A DNA stretch of 33,132 bases from the NCBI GenBank assembly GCA_947475165.1, contig CANJLD010000007.1:147131-180262 (forward strand), written 5' to 3'. Position numbers and translations under genes: made by a program. The DNA is from Bacteroidota bacterium (GTDB lineage Bacteria > Bacteroidota > Bacteroidia > Chitinophagales > LD1). The notes beneath the pieces were generated by a model that ran no database searches, was not told the DNA's origin, and saw only the letters and a list, made by a program, of their open reading frames with translations. Shown here piece after piece: positions 8,569 to 15,480 of the stretch (positions within the stretch are counted from its first letter, which is position 1; each line of letters begins with the position of its first letter).

Positions 8569-8919
8569 ATGACACTATCTGAACGAATTCGGAAAATCCG
8601 AGAAATCCGTGGCTTAAAACAGTCGAATGTGGCTAGAGAGTTGAACATTACGCAACAATCGTATGGCAACCTTGAAAACCGGAACAACAATCCAAAATTA
8701 GAAACGCTCAACAAGTTCTGCGAAGTGGTAAAAATTCCACTTAGCTTTTTGTTAGATCCTACTATTCCGGTTAACGATGAAAATGTTGCACTGTTCTCCG
8801 AAAAAAGCATGGGAGAAATTTACACCAACTACAAAAATATTTTAGACCGCTTGGAATATTACGAGGAATTAAGAGCGAAGAAGGGAGTTAACTTTCTGCC
8901 GAATAACTCTGTGGCTTAA
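8569..8919 (+). CDS. XRE-family helix-turn-helix transcriptional regulator
   Basis: 116 aa. An HTH_3 (Cro/CI) domain fills residues ~4-62: 'LSERIRKIREIRGLKQSNVARELNITQQSYGNLENRNNNPKLETLNKFCEVVKIPLSFLL', with helix 2 'KQSNVAREL' and recognition helix 'TQQSYGNLENR'. The C-terminal ~50 residues contain a short amphipathic helix ('IYTNYKNILDRLEYYEELRAKK') that could serve dimerisation. It is monocistronic: 232 nt of gene-free DNA lies upstream, and the convergent yggS-like gene ends 4 nt downstream. The target is unknown; no phage or toxin gene is adjacent, so it is probably a chromosomal single-domain regulator. Confidence 0.88.
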   Translation: MTLSERIRKIREIRGLKQSNVARELNITQQSYGNLENRNNNPKLETLNKFCEVVKIPLSFLLDPTIPVNDENVALFSEKSMGEIYTNYKNILDRLEYYEELRAKKGVNFLPNNSVA

Positions 8920-8923
8920 TACA

Positions 8924-9586
8924 TTATCGCTCTCCAAAAATTATACTTCCCACTCTGATTAATGTTGCTCCGTGCTGCAAAGCAATTTTGTAATCGGAAC
9001 TCATGCCAATAGACAACTCTTTAAAAGAGGATTCAGATGAAAAGTATTTCTGCTTCACTACATCAAACAATTTTTTGAGTTGCGAAAACTCATTGCTGAT
9101 TTTCTTTTCATCATCTATATTTGTTGCCATTCCCATCAATCCGCAAATGCGAATATTTTTCAGTAATGAAAATTCTTTGGAGGAAAGCAGTTGAAGTAAT
9201 TCTTCTTTACTTAATCCAAACTTGGTTTCTTCATCGGCAATAAAAATTTGAAGCAGGCAATCTATTATCCGGTTATTCTTTTTCGCATGCGTATTTATTT
9301 CCTGTAATAATTTGAGACTGTCAACTGAATGAACCATGGAAACGAAAGGCGCAATGAATTTTACTTTGTTGGTTTGCAGGTGACCGATTAAATGCCACTC
9401 AATATCTTTAGGCAATGCTTCGTATTTCGAAACCATTTCCTGCACTTTGTTCTCTCCAAAAATCTTTTGCCCGATATTGTAGAACTGCAAAATATCTTCT
9501 GCAGGTTTCGTTTTAGATACGGCAATCAGCTTTGCGATGAAAGGTTTTATTTCGGCAATAAGCTGTTTGTATTTTTCGGTATTCAT
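8924..9586 (-). CDS. YggS/PLPBP-family pyridoxal-phosphate-binding protein
   Basis: 220 aa, the normal length for this single-domain TIM-barrel family that holds PLP and keeps vitamin B6 and amino-acid pools balanced, without known catalysis. The PLP lysine is K25 in 'LIAVSKTKP'. Other family motifs are 'FGENKVQEM', 'EWHLIGHLQTNKVK', 'LQIFIADEETKFGLS', 'ICGLMGMAT' and the phosphate loop 'LSIGMSSDYKIALQHGATLIRVGSIIFG' at the C-terminus. The start ATG at 9586 is right for the family. It is divergent from the DUF4296 lipoprotein gene with a 34-nt spacer to that gene's preferred start. Confidence 0.95.
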   Translation of the reverse strand: MNTEKYKQLIAEIKPFIAKLIAVSKTKPAEDILQFYNIGQKIFGENKVQEMVSKYEALPKDIEWHLIGHLQTNKVKFIAPFVSMVHSVDSLKLLQEINTHAKKNNRIIDCLLQIFIADEETKFGLSKEELLQLLSSKEFSLLKNIRICGLMGMATNIDDEKKISNEFSQLKKLFDVVKQKYFSSESSFKELSIGMSSDYKIALQHGATLIRVGSIIFGER

Positions 9587-9620
9587 TTATTCAGTAATTC
9601 TATTTTTGATGCTAATCTAT

Positions 9621-9962
9621 ATGAAGAGAACTATTCTGTGTTTGTTTATTTTTCTTTCCGCCTGTAAATCAGAGTTGCCTGATGTGCCGAAGGATATAAT
9701 TCCGATGGACAAAATGGAAGTAATTTTGGCAGATATGCATATTACAGATGCGGTGGCTGAAACAAAAGCTCAGTTAGGCATGAATGAAAAATTACTGACA
9801 GAAGAGTATCACGTGCAGGTTTTCAAAAATCATGGAGTTACACGAGAAGAGTTTTTGAAGAGCTATAAATTTTACGAAGCCAATCCGAAATTGCTGAACA
9901 GAATGTATGATAATATTTTGCAGGCGATGAGTAAGCGCGAAGAAGCGGTTGGCAAAAAATAA
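9621..9962 (+). CDS. DUF4296 lipoprotein
   Basis: 113 aa from the ATG at 9621. The N-terminus '[18 protein letters not shown]' is a lipoprotein signal with lipobox LSAC (Cys 15). The open frame reaches back to 9537 and has another ATG at 9609, but those starts would put extra sequence before the signal peptide. Residues ~25-105 match the Bacteroidota-specific DUF4296 pattern: '[24 protein letters not shown]' followed by '[33 protein letters not shown]', a small helical domain. Function unknown. A TAnnTTTG-like stretch (TATTTTTG, 9601-9608) lies just upstream and could be the -7 element, giving a very short leader. Same strand and 14 nt from the CoA-transferase A gene, probably cotranscribed. 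Confidence 0.82.
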   Translation: MKRTILCLFIFLSACKSELPDVPKDIIPMDKMEVILADMHITDAVAETKAQLGMNEKLLTEEYHVQVFKNHGVTREEFLKSYKFYEANPKLLNRMYDNILQAMSKREEAVGKK

Positions 9963-9976
9963 TTCAAACAAAGAAT

Positions 9977-10669
9977 ATGAATAAAGTAGTAGCAAATGCT
10001 GATGAAGCGGTAAAAGACATACCCGATAATGCGGTGCTTATGCTCGGTGGGTTTGGTTTGTGCGGTATTCCTGAAAATTCAATTGCAGCGCTTATCCGCA
10101 AAGGAGTAAAAGGACTTACCTGTATTTCGAACAATGCAGGAGTTGACGATTTCGGAATTGGCTTGATGCTAAAAACCCGTCAGGTAAAAAAAATGATTTC
10201 GAGTTATGTGGGTGAGAACGCAGAGTTTGAGCGTCAGCTTCTTTCCGGTGAACTGGAAGTGGAATTAATTCCACAGGGAACGTTGGCAACTCGCTGCATG
10301 ATGTCCGGTTATGGTATTCCTGCATTTTTTACACCTGCTGGTGTGGGAACTGAAATTGCTGAAGGAAAAGAAACGCGTGAATTTGATGGCAAGGAGTATT
10401 TAATGGAACATGCTTTCAAATCTGATTATGCGATTGTAAAAGCATGGAAAGGAGATACTGCTGGTAATTTAATTTACAGAGGCACTGCACGTAACTTCAA
10501 TCCGCTGATGGCGATGGCAGGAAAAATTACTATTGCGGAAGTTGAAGAGTTGGTTGCTGAAGGAGAACTTGACCCGAATGAAATTCACACCGCAGGAATT
10601 TTTGTGAACCGGATATTTAAGGGAGAGAAATACGAGAAGAGAATTGAACAACGAACAATCAGAAAATAA
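9977..10669 (+). CDS. scoA: 3-oxoacid CoA-transferase, subunit A
   Basis: 230 aa, full length for the alpha subunit of succinyl-CoA:3-ketoacid (or acetoacetate) CoA-transferase, which moves CoA between succinyl-CoA and acetoacetate in ketone-body and butanoate use. Family motifs: '[20 protein letters not shown]' (20-39), '[17 protein letters not shown]', '[12 protein letters not shown]', '[13 protein letters not shown]' and '[19 protein letters not shown]'. Subunit B follows after 2 nt, so the pair forms a translationally coupled operon. The substrate cannot be fixed from sequence alone; SCOT-type is most likely from the whole-chain resemblance. Confidence 0.93.
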   Translation: MNKVVANADEAVKDIPDNAVLMLGGFGLCGIPENSIAALIRKGVKGLTCISNNAGVDDFGIGLMLKTRQVKKMISSYVGENAEFERQLLSGELEVELIPQGTLATRCMMSGYGIPAFFTPAGVGTEIAEGKETREFDGKEYLMEHAFKSDYAIVKAWKGDTAGNLIYRGTARNFNPLMAMAGKITIAEVEELVAEGELDPNEIHTAGIFVNRIFKGEKYEKRIEQRTIRK

Positions 10670-10671
10670 AC

Positions 10672-11328
10672 ATGGCACTTACTAAAGAGCAAATTGCACA
10701 ACGCATAGCAAGAGAATTACAGGATGGTTATTATGTGAATCTTGGCATTGGCATTCCAACCCTGGTGGCCAATTATATTCCGAAGGGAATAGATGTTGTG
10801 TTGCAATCGGAAAATGGTTTGCTGGGCATGGGGCCTTTTCCTACAGAAGATAAAGTAGATGCAGATTTGATAAACGCAGGCAAGCAAACTATTACTACGC
10901 TTCCCGGTACAGCGTTTTTCGATTCCGCTTATAGTTTCGGTATGATTCGTTCGCAGCGTATTGATTTAACTGTGTTGGGTGCAATGGAAGTATCAGAGAA
11001 CGGAGATATTGCCAACTGGAAAATTCCGGGCAAGCTGATAAAGGGAATGGGTGGCGCAATGGATTTAGTTGCCTCTGCACGAAACATTATTGTAACCATG
11101 ATGCAAACTAATCCGAAGGGAGAATCAAAGTTGCTTCCAACGTGTTCTCTTCCGCTTACCGGTAAAAAATGTATTCAGCGTGTGTTGACTGATATAGGTT
11201 TTTACAATATTCAGGATGGTGCTTTTCATCTGGTAGAAATTGCACCAGGCGTTACAGTTGATGAAATAAAAGCAAAGACTCTAGGTAAACTTGTAATAAG
11301 CGATAAGCTGAAAACTATAGAGGTGTAA
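10672..11328 (+). CDS. scoB: 3-oxoacid CoA-transferase, subunit B
   Basis: 218 aa beta subunit. The catalytic glutamate that forms the acyl-CoA thioester is E47 in 'LQSENGLLGMGP'. Also visible are 'YYVNLGIGIPTLVANYIP' (20-37), 'TTLPGTAFFDSAYSFGMIRSQRIDLTVLGAMEV' and 'NWKIPGKLIKGMGGAMDLV', all standard for the family. It starts 2 nt after subunit A. The two subunits assemble as a heterotetramer; other organisms fuse them in one chain. Confidence 0.94.
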   Translation: MALTKEQIAQRIARELQDGYYVNLGIGIPTLVANYIPKGIDVVLQSENGLLGMGPFPTEDKVDADLINAGKQTITTLPGTAFFDSAYSFGMIRSQRIDLTVLGAMEVSENGDIANWKIPGKLIKGMGGAMDLVASARNIIVTMMQTNPKGESKLLPTCSLPLTGKKCIQRVLTDIGFYNIQDGAFHLVEIAPGVTVDEIKAKTLGKLVISDKLKTIEV

Positions 11329-11424
11329 TTCGGAAATTCGTGAATTCGAAAATTTGGAAATTAAAATACCATGAAGTCCATCTCTCATTTCCGAATTCTC
11401 AAACCTGACTACCGTCAGGCAAGT
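11327..11424 (+). repeat. Repeat-like element with inverted arms and a CCTGAC hairpin, overlapping a start codon
   Basis: AATTCGGAAA (11327-11336) and TTTCCGAATT (11388-11397) are 10-bp inverted arms. They enclose low-complexity AATTCG/AAATT steps and the presumed ATG at 11371. Directly after comes CCTGAC-TACC-GTCAGG (11404-11419), a perfect 6-bp hairpin, then 'TTCTCAAATTCTCAAATTC'. The hairpin core is shared with 8341-8357. The composition is that of intergenic repeats, not of coding DNA. Confidence 0.5.
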
Positions 11425-12954
11425 TTCTCAAATTCTCAAATTCTTTTTGCCATTTTCTGTTGGGCTTTATTGCTTCTGCGTTTTGGCTATTGCTTTGGTA
11501 GCGATGACCAAATTGAGTTGTTGCCTTACACACTTTTTCTGCACAACCCAAGTCTTTATCCTCACGATTTATTTATACATGGATTACATGCAGCCGTTCC
11601 GAATGAAAGAACTTTTGCCGCATGCCTGTTAAGCCCGTTTATCAATCATCTTGAAATAGTTTGTTTGGTCTTGCATTTTATCAGCACGGTTATTCTGGTA
11701 ATGGGTTTAGAAAATTTGGCAAACAGGTTTATAAAAAGCAAAATGTTAGTCAGGTTAAGCATTCTTGTTTCGCTTATTCCTTTTGCCAATGTTACTTTAG
11801 GAAGTGTAGTTACTTACTCCGAAATGTTTCAGGCAAGTTTTCTTGGTGCAGCAATAGCACTGTGGGGTATAATTGCTTTTATTGACCGAAGATTTATTCT
11901 CTGCTCTGCTATTTTATCAGTTGCCACTTTTGTGCATTTGCTGGAAGGCTTAGATGTGATGATTGTTCTTTCTATAATTTTTTGCTTACAGGTATTTTAT
12001 TTTAAAACAGAAAAAGCGAAAACGTTTATTCTGTTCACTTGCATTTATCTGTTTACAGCCGGAGTGTATCTGTGGTTTAATTTACAGAGTAAGCAAATTT
12101 TATCGGCTGCAATTTCCGAAAAGGAGTACTACAATATTCTGTTTCGTTTTCGTTTAGCGCATCATTATATGATAAGCAGTTTTCCTATCGCAAAAACAAT
12201 TCTGTTTTTTATTCTTTCAATAATTGCTGTCGCATTTTTTTATGCAAAATCGAAATCATTGTTTTGGATTTCGGTGGTAAGTGTGATAGGAATGCTGGTG
12301 TATGCTTTTGTTGCCGAAAAATTTGATACGGTTTTTTTAGCCAGCTTTCAATTTTTTAAAATGGCTCAATGGATAAAATTTTTCGGACTGGTTGCTGGGT
12401 TCGCCATTCTTGAATCTTATCTTCCGTATAAAATATTTTCGGACGATGGCTCTATTACGTGGAAGAACCTTATTACTCCTCTAATTGTTATGCTTTTTAT
12501 TTCATTGCCGGTTGTATCTGCGCAAACGGGCAACAAAAATGTTTATCAGATTGGCGATAAAAAGGATGAATATCCTGAAGTTCAAATTTGTAAGGCTATT
12601 CAAAAGAAGATAAGTAATGCAGCTGTATTTGTTCAGCCGCTTATGTTTACTGAGTTGAAGTATTATTCTCAACGCTCTTCGTTTGTAGATTATAAAGCTG
12701 CTCCAAGAAACGGAACCGGAATGAAGGAATGGTATAGAAGATTAAACATGGTGTATGGTTTAAATGCCAACGGAAATAAAAAAGGATTTGAAGTAATTGC
12801 GGAGGCAGATTCGTTTTATTCTCATCTGCCGGTAGAGAAAATACTTGAGCTAAAACAAAACGGAGTAACTCACGTTCTCACTAAAAAAGAATTCCCGCTT
12901 TTAAGCGGCAAACTAATTTTACAGAACAACACCTATGCGGTATATCAATTATAA
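11371..12954 (+). CDS. Polytopic membrane protein of unknown function (GT-C-like)
   Basis: Up to 527 aa. About ten hydrophobic segments run from 'ILFAIFCWALLLLRFGYCF' to 'LITPLIVMLFISLPVVSA', followed by a soluble C-terminal region of ~130 residues. The loop after the first membrane segment reads 'GSDDQIELLPYTLFLHNPSLYPHDLFI'; an acidic pair there recalls GT-C glycosyltransferases and related Bacteroidota membrane proteins, but I cannot name a family. The first ~22 residues (SISHFRILKPDYRQASFSNSQ) are encoded by the repeat-like element at 11327-11424, so either the repeat has become the N-terminus or translation starts at a non-ATG codon closer to the first membrane segment. It overlaps the next gene by 20 nt, so the two are coupled. 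Confidence 0.75.
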   Translation: MKSISHFRILKPDYRQASFSNSQILFAIFCWALLLLRFGYCFGSDDQIELLPYTLFLHNPSLYPHDLFIHGLHAAVPNERTFAACLLSPFINHLEIVCLVLHFISTVILVMGLENLANRFIKSKMLVRLSILVSLIPFANVTLGSVVTYSEMFQASFLGAAIALWGIIAFIDRRFILCSAILSVATFVHLLEGLDVMIVLSIIFCLQVFYFKTEKAKTFILFTCIYLFTAGVYLWFNLQSKQILSAAISEKEYYNILFRFRLAHHYMISSFPIAKTILFFILSIIAVAFFYAKSKSLFWISVVSVIGMLVYAFVAEKFDTVFLASFQFFKMAQWIKFFGLVAGFAILESYLPYKIFSDDGSITWKNLITPLIVMLFISLPVVSAQTGNKNVYQIGDKKDEYPEVQICKAIQKKISNAAVFVQPLMFTELKYYSQRSSFVDYKAAPRNGTGMKEWYRRLNMVYGLNANGNKKGFEVIAEADSFYSHLPVEKILELKQNGVTHVLTKKEFPLLSGKLILQNNTYAVYQL

Positions 12955-13768
12955 CGGAACTATTCACGCTGAGCATGAGCAACTGCTGCCGGTTACCAAC
13001 CGCGGCTTTAGGTATGGCGATAGTTTTTTTGAAACGATGGTGATGTTTGATAAGAAAATTCCTTTGCTCGATTATCACTGGAGCAGAATTGAATATACGG
13101 CAGAGGTTCTTGCGGCTCAACTTCCAAAACGATTTACGGTTGAATCTTTTCAGCACATGTTGCTCGATTTAGCTTTGGTGAACGACTCTGTTACCAATGC
13201 GCGTGTGCGTTTGCATTTTTTTAGAAAAGGTGGCGGCTTGTATTTGCCCGATGATGCCGAACTGGGTTACACCTTTAGCATAGATAAAATAGAGAACAAT
13301 AAATTTGAAACCGGTGATGGTTTAAAAATTGGTGTGCGTGACGATTGCTGGAAACCGGTGTCCATGACCAGCGATTTGAAAAGTTCGAATGCGTTGATGT
13401 ATGTTTTGGCCGCGCAATTAGCGAAGGCTTCGGGTTGGGATGAATGTATTTTGCTGAACGATTCGGAAAGTATAAGCGAGGCCATTCAATCGAATGTGTT
13501 TTTGGTGAAAGGAGATAAGATTGTTACTCCGCATTTAGACAGCGGTTGTGTAAACGGTGTAATGCGCAGCTATTTAGTTTCGATGCTGGACGATGAAATT
13601 TTTGAAGAGCGGGAAGTAGGAGTGAAGGAGTTGCTGGAAGCTGACGAAATTTTATTGACTAATGCGGTGCGTGGCATACAATGGGTGCGCGAATACGAAG
13701 GGAAAGTTTACGGCAATAATAAAGCGGTGGAACTCACCGCTCTTTTAAATAGCGAACTGAAATTGTAA
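12935..13768 (+). CDS. Class IV PLP aminotransferase (4-amino-4-deoxychorismate lyase / BCAT-like)
   Basis: 277 aa, fold-type IV PLP enzyme. 'RGFRYGDSFFETMVMFDKKIPLLDYHWSRI' (23-52) is the family N-terminal signature. The Schiff-base lysine is K149 in 'SDLKSSNAL', the conserved Glu is E182 in 'SISEAIQSNVFLVKG', and 'TPHLDSGCVNGVMRSYLV' and 'LTNAVRGIQWV' are the C-terminal phosphate-binding elements. The chain is short, like aminodeoxychorismate lyases (PabC, which gives p-aminobenzoate for folate), but branched-chain or D-amino-acid transaminase activity cannot be excluded. The start lies inside the membrane-protein gene (20-nt overlap). No folate genes are adjacent to support PabC. Confidence 0.85.
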   Translation: MRYINYNGTIHAEHEQLLPVTNRGFRYGDSFFETMVMFDKKIPLLDYHWSRIEYTAEVLAAQLPKRFTVESFQHMLLDLALVNDSVTNARVRLHFFRKGGGLYLPDDAELGYTFSIDKIENNKFETGDGLKIGVRDDCWKPVSMTSDLKSSNALMYVLAAQLAKASGWDECILLNDSESISEAIQSNVFLVKGDKIVTPHLDSGCVNGVMRSYLVSMLDDEIFEEREVGVKELLEADEILLTNAVRGIQWVREYEGKVYGNNKAVELTALLNSELKL

Positions 13769-13957
13769 ATCGGTTTGGTTATTCCGTTTTGTATTACGGT
13801 TAAATAAAGTAGTTGAGTTACGCTTGGTATTGCCAAAGTTTAATTTTAGCGGCATAGCCTGTTTCTAATGAGTGCGGGCAGCTGAAAAGGCTCTATATGT
13901 ATAGGCTTGTAAAGACTAACATGGTATTAGTAAAGCAAACGGCAGGGCAAAAACGAG

Positions 13958-14074
13958 ATTTTAGAGTAAAAAAATATTTTTAGCCGTAAAGCGCTGAAAC
14001 GCTTGTAGGGTGGGCATTTGGTGCCTTTTTTGAAGGCAAAAAAATGGCTCAAAGCGCCAATTTTAGAGTAAAAA
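13958..14074 (+). repeat. 15-bp direct repeat flanking a hairpin-bearing 87-bp segment
   Basis: ATTTTAGAGTAAAAA is present twice without a mismatch, 102 bp apart start to start. The 87 bp between the copies holds two short stem-loops. Direct repeats around a hairpin segment could mark a small non-autonomous element, or simply a duplicated regulatory word. Confidence 0.5.
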
Positions 14075-14124
14075 CAGTCAAAATCTGTCCTTGACAATTT
14101 TTGCGCATTTGTCTACGCTTGCGC

Positions 14125-14155
14125 TTATTAGTTTCTGTACCACAGAAACTAATAA
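14125..14155. promoter_or_regulatory. Perfect 14-bp inverted repeat (3-nt loop)
   Basis: TTATTAGTTTCTGT (14125-14138), loop ACC, then its exact complement ACAGAAACTAATAA (14142-14155). No T tract follows on either strand, so it does not look like an intrinsic terminator. It sits 153 nt before the preferred start of the response regulator and could be an operator or an RNA structure in its leader. Confidence 0.5.
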
Positions 14156-14308
14156 AGTGAAGCACACATGACACCCGGGCAGAATTCCTTCTTCTGCCCA
14201 AAACGAGAGAATGAGTTGTTTTTTAAGGTAGTTGGCCATATCTATTTAACCGGTAGCGGTCAGCGGTTTGTTTGTATTAATTATTTATCTACTAATAATA
14301 ATTACAAG

Positions 14309-15019
14309 ATGAAAACTGCATTAAAAATTCTGGCTGTTGACAGCCAGCCGCTGTATGCACAGGGTATTTTAAACTGTTTGCAAAATTTACCTATAGTAGA
14401 GCAGGTAGATACTTGCAGTACTTTTGACGATACGCTGAACAAACTTTGCAACAACCAACCACATCTGGTTTTTCTGGAACTGAATTTAAACACCAGCCGC
14501 TACGATGGCTTTGCTATTTGCCGCGAAATATTCCACCGGCATAAGAATGTATTTGTGGCAGTGCTTAGCAGGTATAACGCTGCGCACTTAATTAAAGAAG
14601 CGCGCGACTGCGGTGCCGGTGCTTTTATTGACAAGAGTGCCTGTGCCGTTACCTTGCAAACTTTTCTGCACGATTTTTACCAACAAAAAATTACAGACTA
14701 TTATATAAAGGTAGCGGAACATGATTTACCAAAACAAAACACCCTCCTTAAACCCGATGGCTTTGAGCTGAAATATTTGCTGACCAGGCGCGAGCGCGAA
14801 GTAATGCAGCTGATAGTAGAAGGCTTAAACCACAATGAAATTGAAAAGGCGCTGTTTATTTCGTACGAAACTTACAAAAGCCACCGCACTAACATTTTCC
14901 GCAAACTGGGCTTGAAGAACGAAGTAGAATTAACCCGCTTTGTGTTGCAAAACAGCCTGCTTACCGAAGACACTACTACCGACTATTTGCGCTTACTAAA
15001 GCCGCCTGTTCTGCACTAA
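14309..15019 (+). CDS. NarL/LuxR-type response regulator with a degenerate receiver domain
   Basis: 236 aa from the ATG at 14309, where 'MKTALKILAVDSQPLYAQGILNCL' begins a normal receiver; the frame is open to 14168, but those codons cross a hairpin. Receiver (~5-125): acidic pocket D11 (usually D-D), the phospho-acceptor position is E57 ('LVFLELNLN' where Asp is expected), and the conserved Lys is K109 ('FIDKSA'). Linker ~125-160. LuxR-type HTH (~163-225): 'LTRREREVMQLIVEGLNHNEIEKALFISYETYKSHRTNIFRKLGL'. Asp-to-Glu at the acceptor suggests phosphorylation-independent, possibly locked-on, activity. No histidine kinase is encoded nearby. It lies upstream of the hairpin-repeat array and the 311-aa gene, which are plausible but unproven targets. 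Confidence 0.85.
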   Translation: MKTALKILAVDSQPLYAQGILNCLQNLPIVEQVDTCSTFDDTLNKLCNNQPHLVFLELNLNTSRYDGFAICREIFHRHKNVFVAVLSRYNAAHLIKEARDCGAGAFIDKSACAVTLQTFLHDFYQQKITDYYIKVAEHDLPKQNTLLKPDGFELKYLLTRREREVMQLIVEGLNHNEIEKALFISYETYKSHRTNIFRKLGLKNEVELTRFVLQNSLLTEDTTTDYLRLLKPPVLH

Positions 15020-15141
15020 ATATTTAACAAAAAATCACCGAAACGGTGAGAATCGGGTTGGCGCGTTTTGGTAACCTTTGTATAAGCAAACAAAAAGAAG
15101 TGTTACTGATTATAGTGGTTAGGTAAAAACTAAAACAACAA

Positions 15142-15393
15142 CGTTCTTTAAATATAAAGGCAAGCAGAAAACTAAAAATACTATGCCCTTGATATATAAA
15201 GGCAGGCAGAAAACTAAAAATACCCTGCCCTTGATATATAAAGGCAGGCAGAAAACTAGAAATGCCCTGCCCTTGATATATAAAGGCAACCAAAAAACTA
15301 AAAATATCCTGCCCTTGATATATAAGGGCAAGTGAAAAATTAAAAATAGAAAGCCCTTTAACATTCAAAAAGCATAGAACCAACAACAAAAGC
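15142..15393. repeat. Array of 42-bp tandem repeats, each a potential hairpin
   Basis: Units start at 15142, 15184, 15226, 15268 and 15310 with exactly 42-bp spacing; a sixth, decayed unit follows from about 15352. Each central unit reads CCTGCCCTTGATATATAAAG then GCAGG, AAAACTAAAAAT. CCTGCC pairs with GGCAGG around GATATAT. In the fifth unit an A-to-G change makes the inner arms TGCCCTT (15310-15316) and AAGGGCA (15324-15330) perfectly complementary. Because 42 is a multiple of three, the minus strand stays open across the array with a 14-residue repeat, but the hydrophobic product looks like a by-product. The rest of 15020-15480 holds only a small TCACCG/CGGTGA hairpin (15035-15049) and AT-rich leader. 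Confidence 0.85.
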
Positions 15394-15480
15394 ACTGTTT
15401 TTTAACCAAAGTATAGAAAAGGCATCCTTAAGCCACCGAAAACTTAAACTGAAATTCATAACCTCAAAAATTTAAAGAGT

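Larger units (their letters stand above)
13769..14308. other. Hairpin-rich noncoding stretch upstream of the response regulator
   Basis: No convincing gene. The exact 15-mer ATTTTAGAGTAAAAA occurs at 13958-13972 and 14060-14074. Between the copies lie AAGCG/CGCTT (13989-13993 with 14000-14004) and TGCCTT/AAGGCA (14022-14027 with 14033-14038) stem-loops. Further on are a perfect 14-bp stem (14125-14155) and GGGCAGAA/TTCTGCCC (14177-14184 with 14192-14199). An open frame running in from 14168 joins the response regulator, but its first 47 codons cross the last hairpin and look noncoding. It could be a structured leader, a small RNA or a decayed mobile repeat. Confidence 0.45.

Noticed and set aside
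12881-13156. Minus-strand frame opposite the aminotransferase start and other 60-150-codon frames opposite real genes
   Set aside because: Each lies wholly within a well-supported gene on the other strand or in another frame and has no recognisable domain.
14168-14308. An N-terminal extension of 47 codons on the response regulator
   Set aside because: The codons cross a GGGCAGAA/TTCTGCCC hairpin and have no resemblance to a receiver domain, which starts cleanly at the ATG at 14309.
15142-15393. A CRISPR array
   Set aside because: Units are directly contiguous with no variable spacers and no cas gene is present.
15024-15395. A 123-codon minus-strand frame encoding a 14-residue hydrophobic repeat (FIYQGQGIFSFLPA type)
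   Set aside because: It exists because the DNA repeat is 42 bp, a multiple of three. A second minus frame is also open over the same repeats, the ends are unrelated to any protein, and the DNA has hairpin rather than coding character.
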